Assembly (NCBI RefSeq): GCF_004362855.1
Contig: NZ_SNXW01000005.1
Location: 1 to 64,000 of the forward strand
Source of the DNA: Aquabacterium commune
GTDB taxonomy: Bacteria; Pseudomonadota; Gammaproteobacteria; Burkholderiales; Burkholderiaceae_C
Reading direction: 5' to 3'
DNA: 64,000 nucleotides
Shown: positions 1 through 8,327 of the stretch, one piece after another
Layout of the letters: each line of letters starts with the position of its first letter
How positions within the stretch are numbered: position 1 is the stretch's first letter
Notes under the pieces: model-generated
What the model saw: the letters and a program-made list of their open reading frames with translations, nothing else
What the model was told of the DNA's origin: nothing
The model's database searches: none
Made by a program: the position numbers and the translations under genes

Positions 1-1
1 C

Positions 2-682
2 GCGCCCAAAACGCCTGCCAAAGGTGCGTCCAGCCGCCATTGCGGTCATCTCAGCACACCCAACCATGGTCGGCGCTCATTTGTGCAGACCTTCCTTAGC
101 ATCTCGGCCAACGAGCCAAGTGGTGCGCACTGGGTATCCCGTTTTCCGGGCAGCAGATCAATCAGTGAGTGCGCGGAACCGTTCAGAAGCAACCTCACGT
201 CTTTCGTATCTGCACTCAAAGACGCAGGGGTGATGGTCAAAATTTCCGCGACACTGCGCCCGCCTGAACGGGCCTACATGATGCACTGGTGTTGGCTGAT
301 TGCCAAGGGCAAAGCCGATCCTAAAAAAGTCCCATCAATGAACGGCGTACCCATCAAATGGGATCACGAAGTCGACGGCAAGTATTCAAAGGAAAAGTCG
401 ATTGTCGCAGCCAAAGAAATGTTGATTGGGTTTGGAATGCAAAAACTCGGCACAGCGCCAGCGCTGGACTCAAAGCACATCCGTGGATTGGCCGTGGACA
501 TGAATGTCACCTGGGATGGTGCGCTCACAATCAAGGACGCGAATAACAAGTCGATCATCATCAACACGCAACCAACGGATGGCATGAACAAGGAACTCCA
601 TGCTGTCGGTGCCACGTACTGTGTCATCAAATACAACGCAGGGGGAGTTGACAAGCCCCATTGGTCGGACACGGGCAACTGA
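2..682 (+). CDS. M15-type (VanY-like) peptidase domain, 5'-partial; probable antibacterial effector
   Basis: The frame is open back to the first bases of the window, so the gene probably starts upstream; the first in-window start, GTG at 83, would give 199 residues. Numbering from that GTG, the M15 zinc-site pattern SxHxxGxAxD is present (S130, H132, D139), and the third ligand lies in KPHW (H193) near the C-terminus. These are the metal ligands of D-Ala-D-Ala carboxypeptidases and L-Ala-D-Glu endopeptidases. An earlier stretch (residues 54-69) with RPPERAY resembles a family I remember beside VgrG genes and peptidoglycan-binding domains. Inferred role: cleavage of peptidoglycan stem peptides in the periplasm, possibly of rival cells. 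The next gene starts one base after the stop codon and encodes a small exported protein, a typical effector-immunity arrangement. Base composition is visibly less GC-rich than leuS. A housekeeping hydrolase is the alternative. Confidence 0.7.
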   Translation, partial: APKTPAKGASSRHCGHLSTPNHGRRSFVQTFLSISANEPSGAHWVSRFPGSRSISECAEPFRSNLTSFVSALKDAGVMVKISATLRPPERAYMMHWCWLIAKGKADPKKVPSMNGVPIKWDHEVDGKYSKEKSIVAAKEMLIGFGMQKLGTAPALDSKHIRGLAVDMNVTWDGALTIKDANNKSIIINTQPTDGMNKELHAVGATYCVIKYNAGGVDKPHWSDTGN

Positions 683-683
683 T

Positions 684-977
684 ATGAAGCGCGCTACAAC
701 ACTTGCGGCCGTCGTCTTTTCGATTGCAGCGAACGCTCATGCGGGCAGCACGCTACCAAAGGATGTGAGGGCTTTCGTCGCCAGACGTGATGTGTGCGAT
801 CATTTCCGTGGCGAGTTTCCTGATCCGCCAGATCCAGAGCGAGTCAAAGAGGTGAATGAAAACCTCGAAAAATACTGCAAAGGCACTGACGCCAAGCTTT
901 CACAATTAAAGCACCGTTATGCGAAGAAGCGGGATGTCATGCGCAAGCTCAATGCGTATGAGGAAACCATTGAGTGA
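684..977 (+). CDS. Small exported protein, candidate immunity partner of the upstream peptidase
   Basis: This 97-residue protein starts at ATG 684, one base after the peptidase stop, so the pair is translationally linked. A longer in-frame start at 600 lies inside the peptidase gene and would bury the signal peptide, so it was not used. Residues 1-20 form a signal peptide ending AHA. The mature part is charged and probably helical, with two cysteines (in VCDHFRG and KYCKG) that could form a disulfide in the periplasm. The VCDHFRGE motif recurs in small hypothetical periplasmic proteins of Proteobacteria as far as I recall, but no biochemical role is known to me. Location, size and export fit an inhibitor that protects the producer's own cell wall; that is inference from context. 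Confidence 0.7.
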   Translation: MKRATTLAAVVFSIAANAHAGSTLPKDVRAFVARRDVCDHFRGEFPDPPDPERVKEVNENLEKYCKGTDAKLSQLKHRYAKKRDVMRKLNAYEETIE

Positions 978-1076
978 GCGGGCGCTCTGTATGACCATTG
1001 ATTTTTATCATTGTCTGCCCTGCCAAAACTCCTCCATCGCAGGAGCGCCCTTGAACCGTCTCAATCGTCATCAGTC

Positions 1077-1772
1077 ATGAACTCCGCTCAATCATTCGCG
1101 GACATGCGCGCCCAAATCCACGAAGCGCCGAACCACATGATGTGCAGCACGCTGCCCCTGTACATCCTCGCCGAGAAGCGCCCGCGCCCAGGCAACCCAG
1201 ACTGGGCCGAAATAGGCTGCCTTCGGCAAAACGACGCAGAAGGCGTGATGGCCTACCTCTCTCCCGTTGACGCGATGATCGACCGTCAAGACCGCAATCG
1301 CCATGGTGGGCAGTTCGAGGTACGCCCTTTCGAGAGCATCAACCCGATCTCGCTCATTCAAGCCAACGGTGGCTGGCTGACTGTGTACTTGGTCTATGGC
1401 TACGCGGCCAGCAACAAGCGACTGATGTGCGACGAGTCGGGGGGGTTAGCCCCGCTCGCACAAGGGGTCAGTTTTCAGATCGATGCGGACAGCACCGAAC
1501 ACATACAGCTGCGGTTCGGCCCTGGTGTATTGCGTTGGCTGGATCGCCTGCATGTCAAAGCTGGGCTGCTTGACCTGGCCCAAATCAGGCAAGAACAAGA
1601 GGAATCCCCCGCATCCGAGGCCCTTGCACAAGCCCAAACAGCCGTGCAAAGAATCAATAACCCTCAGCCCAAACACGACGAGATTGCCCAATGCGGTTTG
1701 TACGACCCGATTGAGCAAGGCTGGCGCTTCGTGGATCTTGCCGATCTGGATGGCTTGCCCTGCCATGGGTGA
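1077..1772 (+). CDS. Hypothetical protein, unknown function
   Basis: The 231-residue frame from ATG 1077 has no family I recognise. A TTG at 1011 would add 22 residues of poor composition, so the ATG is preferred. No signal peptide or membrane segment is visible. The N-terminal two thirds looks like a globular alpha/beta domain rich in aromatic residues ([19 protein letters not shown]). Around residues 170-205 there is a charged, Gln/Glu-rich helix (IRQEQEE) before a short tail. It follows the peptidase/partner pair by 99 bp on the same strand and precedes leuS, whose promoter overlaps its end. It may be a cytoplasmic chaperone or immunity-type protein of the same accessory island, but the sequence does not show this. 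Confidence 0.6.
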   Translation: MNSAQSFADMRAQIHEAPNHMMCSTLPLYILAEKRPRPGNPDWAEIGCLRQNDAEGVMAYLSPVDAMIDRQDRNRHGGQFEVRPFESINPISLIQANGGWLTVYLVYGYAASNKRLMCDESGGLAPLAQGVSFQIDADSTEHIQLRFGPGVLRWLDRLHVKAGLLDLAQIRQEQEESPASEALAQAQTAVQRINNPQPKHDEIAQCGLYDPIEQGWRFVDLADLDGLPCHG

Positions 1773-1782
1773 GCGGCCTTCC

Positions 1783-1788
1783 TATAAT
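1783..1788 (+). promoter_or_regulatory. Putative -10 box (TATAAT) of the leuS promoter
   Basis: A perfect TATAAT stands out in this GC-rich DNA. A weak -35 match, CTGCCA at 1760-1765, lies 17 bp upstream. Transcription would start near 1795 and leave a leader of about 70 nt before the leuS ATG at 1868. Confidence 0.5.
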
Positions 1789-1806
1789 CCACAGATTCCC
1801 TGTTTT

Positions 1807-1837
1807 GCAGGCCAATGCCCTGGCGGTGTTGGCCTGC
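1807..1837 (+). promoter_or_regulatory. Perfect 9-bp inverted repeat in the leuS leader
   Basis: GCAGGCCAA (1807-1815) is exactly complementary to TTGGCCTGC (1829-1837) across a 13-nt loop. It sits between the predicted transcription start and the leuS start codon. There is no T-run directly after it, so a simple intrinsic terminator is unlikely. A leader hairpin or a protein-binding palindrome is possible. Confidence 0.5.
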
Positions 1838-1867
1838 GCCCGTCTTTGCGGTGACCCCCATCGTCCT

Positions 1868-4645
1868 ATGAGCGCCCCTACCGAACACCAGACCTATGAC
1901 CCACGCGCCGTCGAGGCCCGTGCACAGCAACACTGGTCGCAGCCGCACTGGAACGGCCACGACGCCTACCGCGTCACCGAAGAGGCTGGCAAGCAGGCGT
2001 TTTATGCCTGCTCCATGCTGCCCTACCCCTCGGGCAAGCTGCACATGGGCCACGTGCGCAACTACACGATCAACGACATGCTCACGCGCTACCTGCGCAT
2101 GAACGGTCACAACGTGCTGATGCCCATGGGCTGGGACGCCTTCGGCCTGCCCGCCGAGAACGCCGCGCTGAAAAACAAGGTGCCGCCCGCCGCCTGGACC
2201 TGCGACAACATCGCTTACATGAAGAAGCAGATGAAGGCGATGGGCCTGGCGATCGACTGGTCGCGCGAAATCGCCACCTGCCAGCCCGAGTACTACCAGT
2301 GGAACCAGTGGCTGTTCCTGAAGATGCTGGAAGCCGGCATCTGCGAGCGCCGCACGCAAACGGTGAACTGGGACCCGGTGGACCAGACCGTGCTGGCCAA
2401 CGAACAGGTCATCGACGGCAAGGGCTGGCGCTCGGGCGCGCCCGTGGAAAAGCGCGAGATCCCCGGCTACTACCTGAACATCACGAAGTACGCCGACGAG
2501 CTGCTGGGCGCCGTGGCCAACCCGGAAGACCCGAACTACCTCAGCGGCTGGCCAGAGCGCGTGCGCCTGATGCAGGAGAACTGGATCGGCAAATCGGAAG
2601 GCGTGCGCTTTGCGTTCGCGCACGACATCGTCGGTGCCGATGGTCACAAGATCAACAACGGCCAGCTGTGGGTCTTCACCACCCGTGCCGACACCGTCAT
2701 GGGCGTGACCTTCTGCGCCGTGGCGCCGGAGCACCCGCTGGCTGTGCATGCGGCCCAGGTTCACAAGGGCGGCAATGCCAAGCTGCAAGCCTTCATCGAA
2801 GAGTGCAAGACCGGCGGCACCACCGAAGCCGAACTGGCCACGCAAGAGAAGAAGGGCGTGCCCACCGGCCTGTTCGTCACCCACCCGCTCACCGGCGCCC
2901 AAGTCGAGGTCTGGGTCGGCAACTACGTGCTGATGTCGTACGGCGACGGCGCCGTGATGGGCGTGCCCGCGCACGACGAGCGCGACTTTGCCTTTGCCAA
3001 GAAGTACGGCATCGCGATCCAGCAGGTCATCGGCGTGGCAGGCCAGACCTTCTCTACCGATGCCTGGCAAGAGTGGTACGGTGACAAGCAGAAGGGCGTG
3101 ACCGTCAACTCCGGCGATCTCAATGGCCTGTCCTACAAAGACGCCGTCAACCGCGTGGCCGAGCTGCTGACCGCCAAGGGCATCGGCGAGAAGAAAACCA
3201 CCTGGCGCCTGCGCGACTGGGGCATCAGCCGCCAGCGTTACTGGGGCACGCCCATCCCCATCATCCACTGCGGTGATTGCGGCCCCGTGCCCGTGCCCGA
3301 GAAGGACCTGCCCGTGCGCCTGCCCGAAGACGTGGTGCCCGATGGCAGCGGCAACCCGCTGAAGACGCGCCTGGACTTCCTCCACGTCGGCTGCCCCAAG
3401 TGCGGCAAGCCCGCCCAGCGCGAAACCGACACGATGGACACCTTCGTGGACTCGTCGTGGTACTTCCTGCGCTATACCTGCACGCAGTCGCAAAGCGACG
3501 GCTCAGCCTGCGCCTCCGATGCGAACCAGATGGTCGATGAGCGCACCAGCTACTGGATGGGCGCAGCCAACGCCCCCGGCCACCGCGGCATGGACCAGTA
3601 CATCGGTGGCATCGAACACGCCATCCTGCACCTGCTGTACGCGCGCTTCTGGACCAAGGTCATGCGCGACCTGGGCCTCATCCAGGTCGATGAGCCCTTC
3701 AAGAAGCTGCTCACCCAGGGCATGGTGCTCAACCACATCTACAGCCGTCGCACGGCCAAGGGTGGCAAGGAGTACTTCTGGCCGCACGACGTCGAGCACG
3801 TGCTGGATGCCGCCGGCAAGGTCGTGGGCGCGAAGCTCATCAACGCGGCCGAGAGCGCCGATGGCACCCTGCCCGTGGGCACCGCCATCGACTACGAAGG
3901 CGTGGGCACGATGTCGAAGTCGAAGAACAACGGCATCGACCCACAGCAGCTGATCGACACCTTCGGCGCCGACACGGCCCGCCTGTTCACCATGTTCGCC
4001 TCGCCGCCCGAGCAGACGCTGGAATGGAACGACGCAGGCGTGGAAGGCGCGCACCGGTTTGTGAAGCGCGTGTGGAACTTCGGTGCCAAGCACACCGACG
4101 CCCTCAAGGCGGCAGGCGCCGTGGTGCAGGCCGAGCTCAGCGCCGAGGCCAAGGCCCTGCGCCGCGAGGTCTTCGTCATCCTCAAGCAGATCAGCTACGA
4201 CTACGAGCGCATGCAGTACAACACCGTGGCGTCTGGCGCCATGAAGCTGCTCAATGCGCTGGAAGGCCACAAGGGCACGACGCCGGCCGATGCGGCGGTG
4301 CTGCGCGAAGGCTTTGGCGTGCTGCTGCGTGCGCTCTACCCCGCCTGCCCGCACCTCACCCACGTGCTCTGGGAAGACCTGGGTTTTGCTGCGCGCGATG
4401 GCGGCGACCTGCTCGACGCCCCCTGGCCGCAGGTGGTCGAAGAAGCGCTGGTGCAAGACGAAATCGAGCTGGTGCTGCAGGTCAACGGCAAGCTGCGCGG
4501 TTCGATCAAGGTCAGCCCCTCGGCCGACAAGGCCGCCATCGAGGCCGCGGCCCTGGCCAGCGAGGACTTCCTCAAGTTCGCCGAGGGCAAGGCGCCCAAG
4601 AAGGTCGTCATCGTGCCGGGCCGCCTGGTCAACATCGTCGTCTGA
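1868..4645 (+). CDS. leuS: Leucyl-tRNA synthetase
   Basis: LeuRS is the class I synthetase that charges tRNA-Leu in the cytoplasm. The frame runs further upstream, but ATG 1868 ([12 protein letters not shown]) is the natural start: it lies downstream of a TATAAT box and gives 925 residues, somewhat longer than the roughly 860 of E. coli. The HIGH signature appears as HMGH at residues 59-62, after PYPSGKL. The KMSKS loop appears as TMSKS around residues 681-685. Between them are the editing domain and a Cys-rich Zn-like segment (HCGDCG and GCPKCG). The C-terminal anticodon-binding and tail domains are complete. The next gene, lptE, begins about 20 bp after the stop, and holA follows, a leuS-lptE-holA order common in Proteobacteria. 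Confidence 0.98.
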   Translation: MSAPTEHQTYDPRAVEARAQQHWSQPHWNGHDAYRVTEEAGKQAFYACSMLPYPSGKLHMGHVRNYTINDMLTRYLRMNGHNVLMPMGWDAFGLPAENAALKNKVPPAAWTCDNIAYMKKQMKAMGLAIDWSREIATCQPEYYQWNQWLFLKMLEAGICERRTQTVNWDPVDQTVLANEQVIDGKGWRSGAPVEKREIPGYYLNITKYADELLGAVANPEDPNYLSGWPERVRLMQENWIGKSEGVRFAFAHDIVGADGHKINNGQLWVFTTRADTVMGVTFCAVAPEHPLAVHAAQVHKGGNAKLQAFIEECKTGGTTEAELATQEKKGVPTGLFVTHPLTGAQVEVWVGNYVLMSYGDGAVMGVPAHDERDFAFAKKYGIAIQQVIGVAGQTFSTDAWQEWYGDKQKGVTVNSGDLNGLSYKDAVNRVAELLTAKGIGEKKTTWRLRDWGISRQRYWGTPIPIIHCGDCGPVPVPEKDLPVRLPEDVVPDGSGNPLKTRLDFLHVGCPKCGKPAQRETDTMDTFVDSSWYFLRYTCTQSQSDGSACASDANQMVDERTSYWMGAANAPGHRGMDQYIGGIEHAILHLLYARFWTKVMRDLGLIQVDEPFKKLLTQGMVLNHIYSRRTAKGGKEYFWPHDVEHVLDAAGKVVGAKLINAAESADGTLPVGTAIDYEGVGTMSKSKNNGIDPQQLIDTFGADTARLFTMFASPPEQTLEWNDAGVEGAHRFVKRVWNFGAKHTDALKAAGAVVQAELSAEAKALRREVFVILKQISYDYERMQYNTVASGAMKLLNALEGHKGTTPADAAVLREGFGVLLRALYPACPHLTHVLWEDLGFAARDGGDLLDAPWPQVVEEALVQDEIELVLQVNGKLRGSIKVSPSADKAAIEAAALASEDFLKFAEGKAPKKVVIVPGRLVNIVV

Positions 4646-4666
4646 GGCCAGGTGTTCACTGGTGAT

Positions 4667-5293
4667 ATGGTCATGCCCATGCAACGTCGTCACTTCCTGA
4701 GCCTGCTGGGCGCGCCCGCCGGCGCCGCGGCCCTCGCCACCCTGGGCGGCTGCGGCTTCGAGCTGCGCCAGGGCTACGCCATGGCCTTCCGCACCATCCA
4801 GCTCACGGGCTTCACGGCGAACTCGCCACTGGCCACCGAACTGGCCCGCGCGCTGGAAGCCAGCGGCGTTCAAGTCACGGAAAGCACGCTGCAGGCCGTG
4901 CGAGCGGCTTCGTCGGTCATGGTGCCGCCCAGCCACATCGAGCTCAACGCCCTGACCGACAAGCGCGAAACGCTGGTGTCGGCCAAAACCGCCTTCGGTC
5001 AGGTGCGCACCATCACCGCGCGCACCACGCTGCGCTTCCAGGTCAAGCGCTCGGACGGCAGCATCCTGATCCCGGCGTCCGACGTGGTGTTGGCCCGCGA
5101 CCTCAGCTACAACGAGCGCGACGCCCTGGCCAAGCAGGACGAGTCCGCCGCGCTCAACCGCGCCCTGCAAAACGACATCGTCGGGCAGGTGATGCGCCGC
5201 CTGGCCGCCATCCGCCCGGACCAGCTGGTCGCGCCGGCCGAGCCCGCACCGCCGCGGTCGTCGGTCAGCGCAGCCTCCGGCGCCACGCGCTGA
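4667..5293 (+). CDS. lptE: LPS-assembly lipoprotein LptE
   Basis: LptE is the outer-membrane lipoprotein that plugs the LptD barrel and helps insert lipopolysaccharide. From ATG 4667 the N-terminus is a lipoprotein signal with RR at residues 7-8, a hydrophobic core and the lipobox LGGC (Cys29). The sequence after it, GFELRQGYAMAFRTIQL, is typical of LptE. Other in-frame starts (GTG 4652, ATG 4673, ATG 4679) are equally legible, so the exact start is uncertain. The total of 208 residues suits the family, with a Pro/Ala-rich C-terminal tail. The gene lies between leuS and holA on the same strand with short gaps, the usual proteobacterial arrangement, which strongly supports the name. Confidence 0.92.
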   Translation: MVMPMQRRHFLSLLGAPAGAAALATLGGCGFELRQGYAMAFRTIQLTGFTANSPLATELARALEASGVQVTESTLQAVRAASSVMVPPSHIELNALTDKRETLVSAKTAFGQVRTITARTTLRFQVKRSDGSILIPASDVVLARDLSYNERDALAKQDESAALNRALQNDIVGQVMRRLAAIRPDQLVAPAEPAPPRSSVSAASGATR

Positions 5294-5333
5294 GTGCGCC
5301 GCGCGCTGCGTCACGCACATCGGCCGCGCCGCC

Positions 5334-6389
5334 ATGCAAGTCCGGGCTGAACAACTGCCAGGCCAGCTCGCCAAGGGTGGGCTCAAGCCCATCTACACGG
5401 TGCATGGCGACGAGGCCTTGCTGGCCCAGGAAGCCGGCGATGCCATCCGCCAGGCCGCGCGCGCGGCCGGCCACACCGAGCGCCAGGTGCACACCGTCAT
5501 GGGCGCGCACTTCGACTGGTCCAGCCTGCTGGGCGCGGCCAGCGAGATGTCCCTGTTCGGCGACAAGCAGCTCATCGAGATCCGCATCCCCTCGGGCAAG
5601 CCGGGCAAGGACGGCTCCCAGGCGCTGCAGCGCTACTGCGAGCAAGCGGCAGGCAACGACGGCATCCTCACCCTGATCACGCTGCCGCGGCTGGACAAGA
5701 CCCAACTGAGCAGCGCCTGGTTCACCGCCCTGGACGGCCTGGGCACCTCGGTGCGCTGCGACCCCATCGAGCGCCAGGCCCTGCCGCTGTGGATCGCGCA
5801 GCGCCTCAAGGCGCAAGGCCAGGAGGTCGAGCCCGGTGAGGCCGGCCAGCGCACCTTGGCCTTTTTCGCCGACCGGGTGGAGGGCAACCTGCTGGCCGCC
5901 CACCAGGAAATCGTCAAGCTGGGCCTGCTGCACCCGCCGGGCACGCTGACCCAGGCGCACATCGAAGACGCCGTGGTGGACGTGGCCCGCTTCAACGTCT
6001 TCAAGCTCAGCGAAGCGCTGCTGTCGGGCAACATGGCGCGCACCCTGCGCATGATCGACGGCCTGGAAGCCGAAGGCGAGGCGCCCAACCTGGTGCTGTG
6101 GGCCGTGGCCGACGACATCCAGGGCCTGTGGCGCTGCCGCCAGGCACTCGAAGGCGGCAAGCCGCTGCCCATGGTGCTGCGCGAGCAACGCATCTGGGGC
6201 CCCAAAGAGCGCCACTTCGAGCGCCTGCTGCCGCGCCTCAAGCCCGCCGCGCTGGCCCGCCTGGTGGCCTCGGCCAGCACGGTGGACGGCATCGTCAAGG
6301 GCCTGCCCCACCCGCAGTGGCCCAGCGCCCCCTGGGACGCGCTGCGCCGCCTGGCCACGCAACTCTGCGAGCAGGCCGCCACCCCCTGA
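5334..6389 (+). CDS. holA: DNA polymerase III subunit delta
   Basis: HolA is the clamp-loader subunit that opens the beta sliding clamp. The 351-residue length matches the family. The N-terminal pattern (PIYTVHGDEALLAQEA) and the SLFGDKQLIEIR segment are characteristic, as is the conserved helical C-terminal region with RFNVFKLSEALL. The ATG at 5334 follows lptE by 40 bp, giving the expected leuS-lptE-holA string. No oddities are seen. Confidence 0.96.
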   Translation: MQVRAEQLPGQLAKGGLKPIYTVHGDEALLAQEAGDAIRQAARAAGHTERQVHTVMGAHFDWSSLLGAASEMSLFGDKQLIEIRIPSGKPGKDGSQALQRYCEQAAGNDGILTLITLPRLDKTQLSSAWFTALDGLGTSVRCDPIERQALPLWIAQRLKAQGQEVEPGEAGQRTLAFFADRVEGNLLAAHQEIVKLGLLHPPGTLTQAHIEDAVVDVARFNVFKLSEALLSGNMARTLRMIDGLEAEGEAPNLVLWAVADDIQGLWRCRQALEGGKPLPMVLREQRIWGPKERHFERLLPRLKPAALARLVASASTVDGIVKGLPHPQWPSAPWDALRRLATQLCEQAATP

Positions 6390-6510
6390 CTGGGTGCCTG
6401 CGTCCGCTGGAAAGCCCGCAGGCAGGACTTCACCCCTCTGGCTATAGTCCACGCACAGTCAAGCGAGGTCCGTTTGACGCGATGCAGCCAGGCGCTGCCG
6501 GGATCCCGTT

Positions 6511-7944
6511 GTGAGTACCGCCAACCCCATCCCCCACCTCATCCCGCTGAACCGCTCCGAACACATGTACTGGGCCGGCGAGGGCTACCTCGGGCCGATC
6601 AACCAGCCCTACATCCTGCGCTTCGACCAGCCCTTGGACGAAGCCCTCGTGCGCCAGACCCTGCGCGAACTCACCAGCGCCTTCCCGCGCATGCGCAGCG
6701 CCATCGTGCCCACGGCCACGACCTACAAGATGCGCATCCTGGACGACGACGACGGCGTCGCGCAGCTCTTCGACGACTGCTACCGGGTCGAGGCGGGCGT
6801 CGATCCGGCCTCGCGCGACGCGCTCGAAGCCTTCCACGGCCGCTTCATGAACGAGCCGATCTCGCTGGAACGCGGCCTGCCCTGGCGCGCACGCTTCTTC
6901 CCGCACCCCACGCAGCCAGCGCTGATGTTCTCGGTGCACCACATCATTGGCGATGGCCGCTCGATGGTGCAGATGCTGTGCGCCATCCTGGGCCGCCTCA
7001 ACGGCCAGCCCATCGTGCCGTGCAAGCTCGAATCGCCCTCGATGATCCCGGCCGTGACGCCGCAGAAGTGGTGGCAATGGCCCGGCAGCATCGCCCGCTG
7101 GTGGCGCGACACCCGCGCCGAGCAACAAGCCGCCCGCGGCGAGCGCGTGATCATGCTGGAGCAAGGCAGCTCGGACCGCTACACCATCAGCACCGTGCGC
7201 TACCACGAGCTGCCCTGCCCGGCCGCCGCCATGCGCACCCTGGCCAAGGCCCATGGCACGACGGTCAACACCCTGCTGATGGCGCTGGTGGCCAACACCT
7301 TCCTGGAGATCGGTCACCGCGACGGCCCTGACCAGCCCGGCGGCCTGAACTCGGTGGCGGCGCTGCGCACCTCGGTGGACCTGCGCCGCTATTTCCCCGA
7401 CGGCAAGGGCCCGGAGTTCGGCAACTTCGTGTCGGTCTTCACCGTGCGTGCGCGCCGGCAAGCCACGCTCGCCGCGCAGATCAGCTCGCTCGAATCCCAG
7501 GCCAAGGCTGCCCTGGCCCGCTTCGAGCGCCGCGACTTCGCCCTGCCCCTGAGCTTCTACGAAATCCTGCCCTGGGTGGGCCGCACGCTCTACAGCCACC
7601 TCATCGTGCAAAGCCGGGCCAAGCGCAGCCTGCCCGAGCTGTCCTGCCACCTGAGCAACCTGGGCAGCGCCGAGTTCATCAACCCCAAGGGCGCCACGGT
7701 GCGGCTGGCCGAGCTCTGGCCGGCCACCATCAGCACGGCCTTCCTGCTGGGCGCCTTGAGCCTCAACGGCAAGCAGTTCTTCACTGTCATTCACCAGAAT
7801 GCCGAAATCCCTGCGGCCTCGGTGGACCGGTTCCTGGCCACGCTCGACGCCCAACTGCGCGCACTGATGGCCCAGGCGCACGAGGCCTCGGCCACCCAGG
7901 CCGCCGCCCCGGCCCCGCGTGACAAGGTGCACGCCAGCGCCTGA
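6511..7944 (+). CDS. Stand-alone condensation/acyltransferase-like protein
   Basis: The 477-residue protein starts with GTG 6511. It carries the HHxxxDG catalytic signature of the chloramphenicol acetyltransferase/condensation superfamily (H143, H144, D148, G149 in HHIIGDG). Members join acyl groups to amines or alcohols: NRPS condensation domains, PapA-type acyltransferases, wax-ester synthases and alcohol acetyltransferases. The N-terminal half (NRSEHMYWAGEGYLG) and a later segment with FGNFVSVF fit that fold. No signal peptide is visible. There are no carrier-protein, adenylation or thioesterase genes nearby, so it probably acts alone on free acyl-CoA or lipid substrates. A possible TATAGT -10 box lies at 6443-6448. 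The substrate cannot be told from the sequence. Confidence 0.75.
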   Translation: MSTANPIPHLIPLNRSEHMYWAGEGYLGPINQPYILRFDQPLDEALVRQTLRELTSAFPRMRSAIVPTATTYKMRILDDDDGVAQLFDDCYRVEAGVDPASRDALEAFHGRFMNEPISLERGLPWRARFFPHPTQPALMFSVHHIIGDGRSMVQMLCAILGRLNGQPIVPCKLESPSMIPAVTPQKWWQWPGSIARWWRDTRAEQQAARGERVIMLEQGSSDRYTISTVRYHELPCPAAAMRTLAKAHGTTVNTLLMALVANTFLEIGHRDGPDQPGGLNSVAALRTSVDLRRYFPDGKGPEFGNFVSVFTVRARRQATLAAQISSLESQAKAALARFERRDFALPLSFYEILPWVGRTLYSHLIVQSRAKRSLPELSCHLSNLGSAEFINPKGATVRLAELWPATISTAFLLGALSLNGKQFFTVIHQNAEIPAASVDRFLATLDAQLRALMAQAHEASATQAAAPAPRDKVHASA

Positions 7945-8049
7945 AACTTGGCCCGGCCCGCCACTCAGCGCGCCACAAGGCGCTTCATGTTGCGGCGCAC
8001 AAGCCGATAGGAACGGTGTCAGCAGTCAGGACACCCACCCGTCGCCACC

Positions 8050-8283
8050 ATGCCCCGCCCCCAACACCGCCCCCACACGGCCAGCACACCCGTCCCGCCG
8101 ATGGGCGCCGCGCCCCTCCGTGAAGACGCCCTGAGCCCCTCTGCGCAGGGCCTGGCCGAGGCCCAAGCCGGCGCACAGCTGCCCGCGCCCATGGCCCACG
8201 ACGACTGGCTGCGCTGCGCCATGGCACATTGGCTGGAAGACGATGCACCCGTGGCGTTCGCACGGATGGGGGATGGTCACTGA
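8050..8283 (+). CDS. Possible small hypothetical protein
   Basis: A 77-residue frame lies in the 383-bp gap between the acyltransferase and the GGDEF-EAL gene. The N-terminal half is Pro/Ala-rich and could be chance in GC-rich DNA. The C-terminal part (APMAHDDWLRCAMAHW) has a more protein-like composition. There is no convincing ribosome binding site or recognised domain. The rest of this gap holds no clear element apart from short GC-rich repeats. Confidence 0.25.
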   Translation: MPRPQHRPHTASTPVPPMGAAPLREDALSPSAQGLAEAQAGAQLPAPMAHDDWLRCAMAHWLEDDAPVAFARMGDGH

Positions 8284-8327
8284 GGCAGCCCCCACGGATA
8301 CTGCGAGGCCCCCGCCCGACCCTCGCC

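Noticed and set aside
1664..5392. 609- and 629-residue minus-strand frames opposite leuS, lptE and the start of holA
   Set aside because: They overlap well-identified core genes and lack any recognisable domain.
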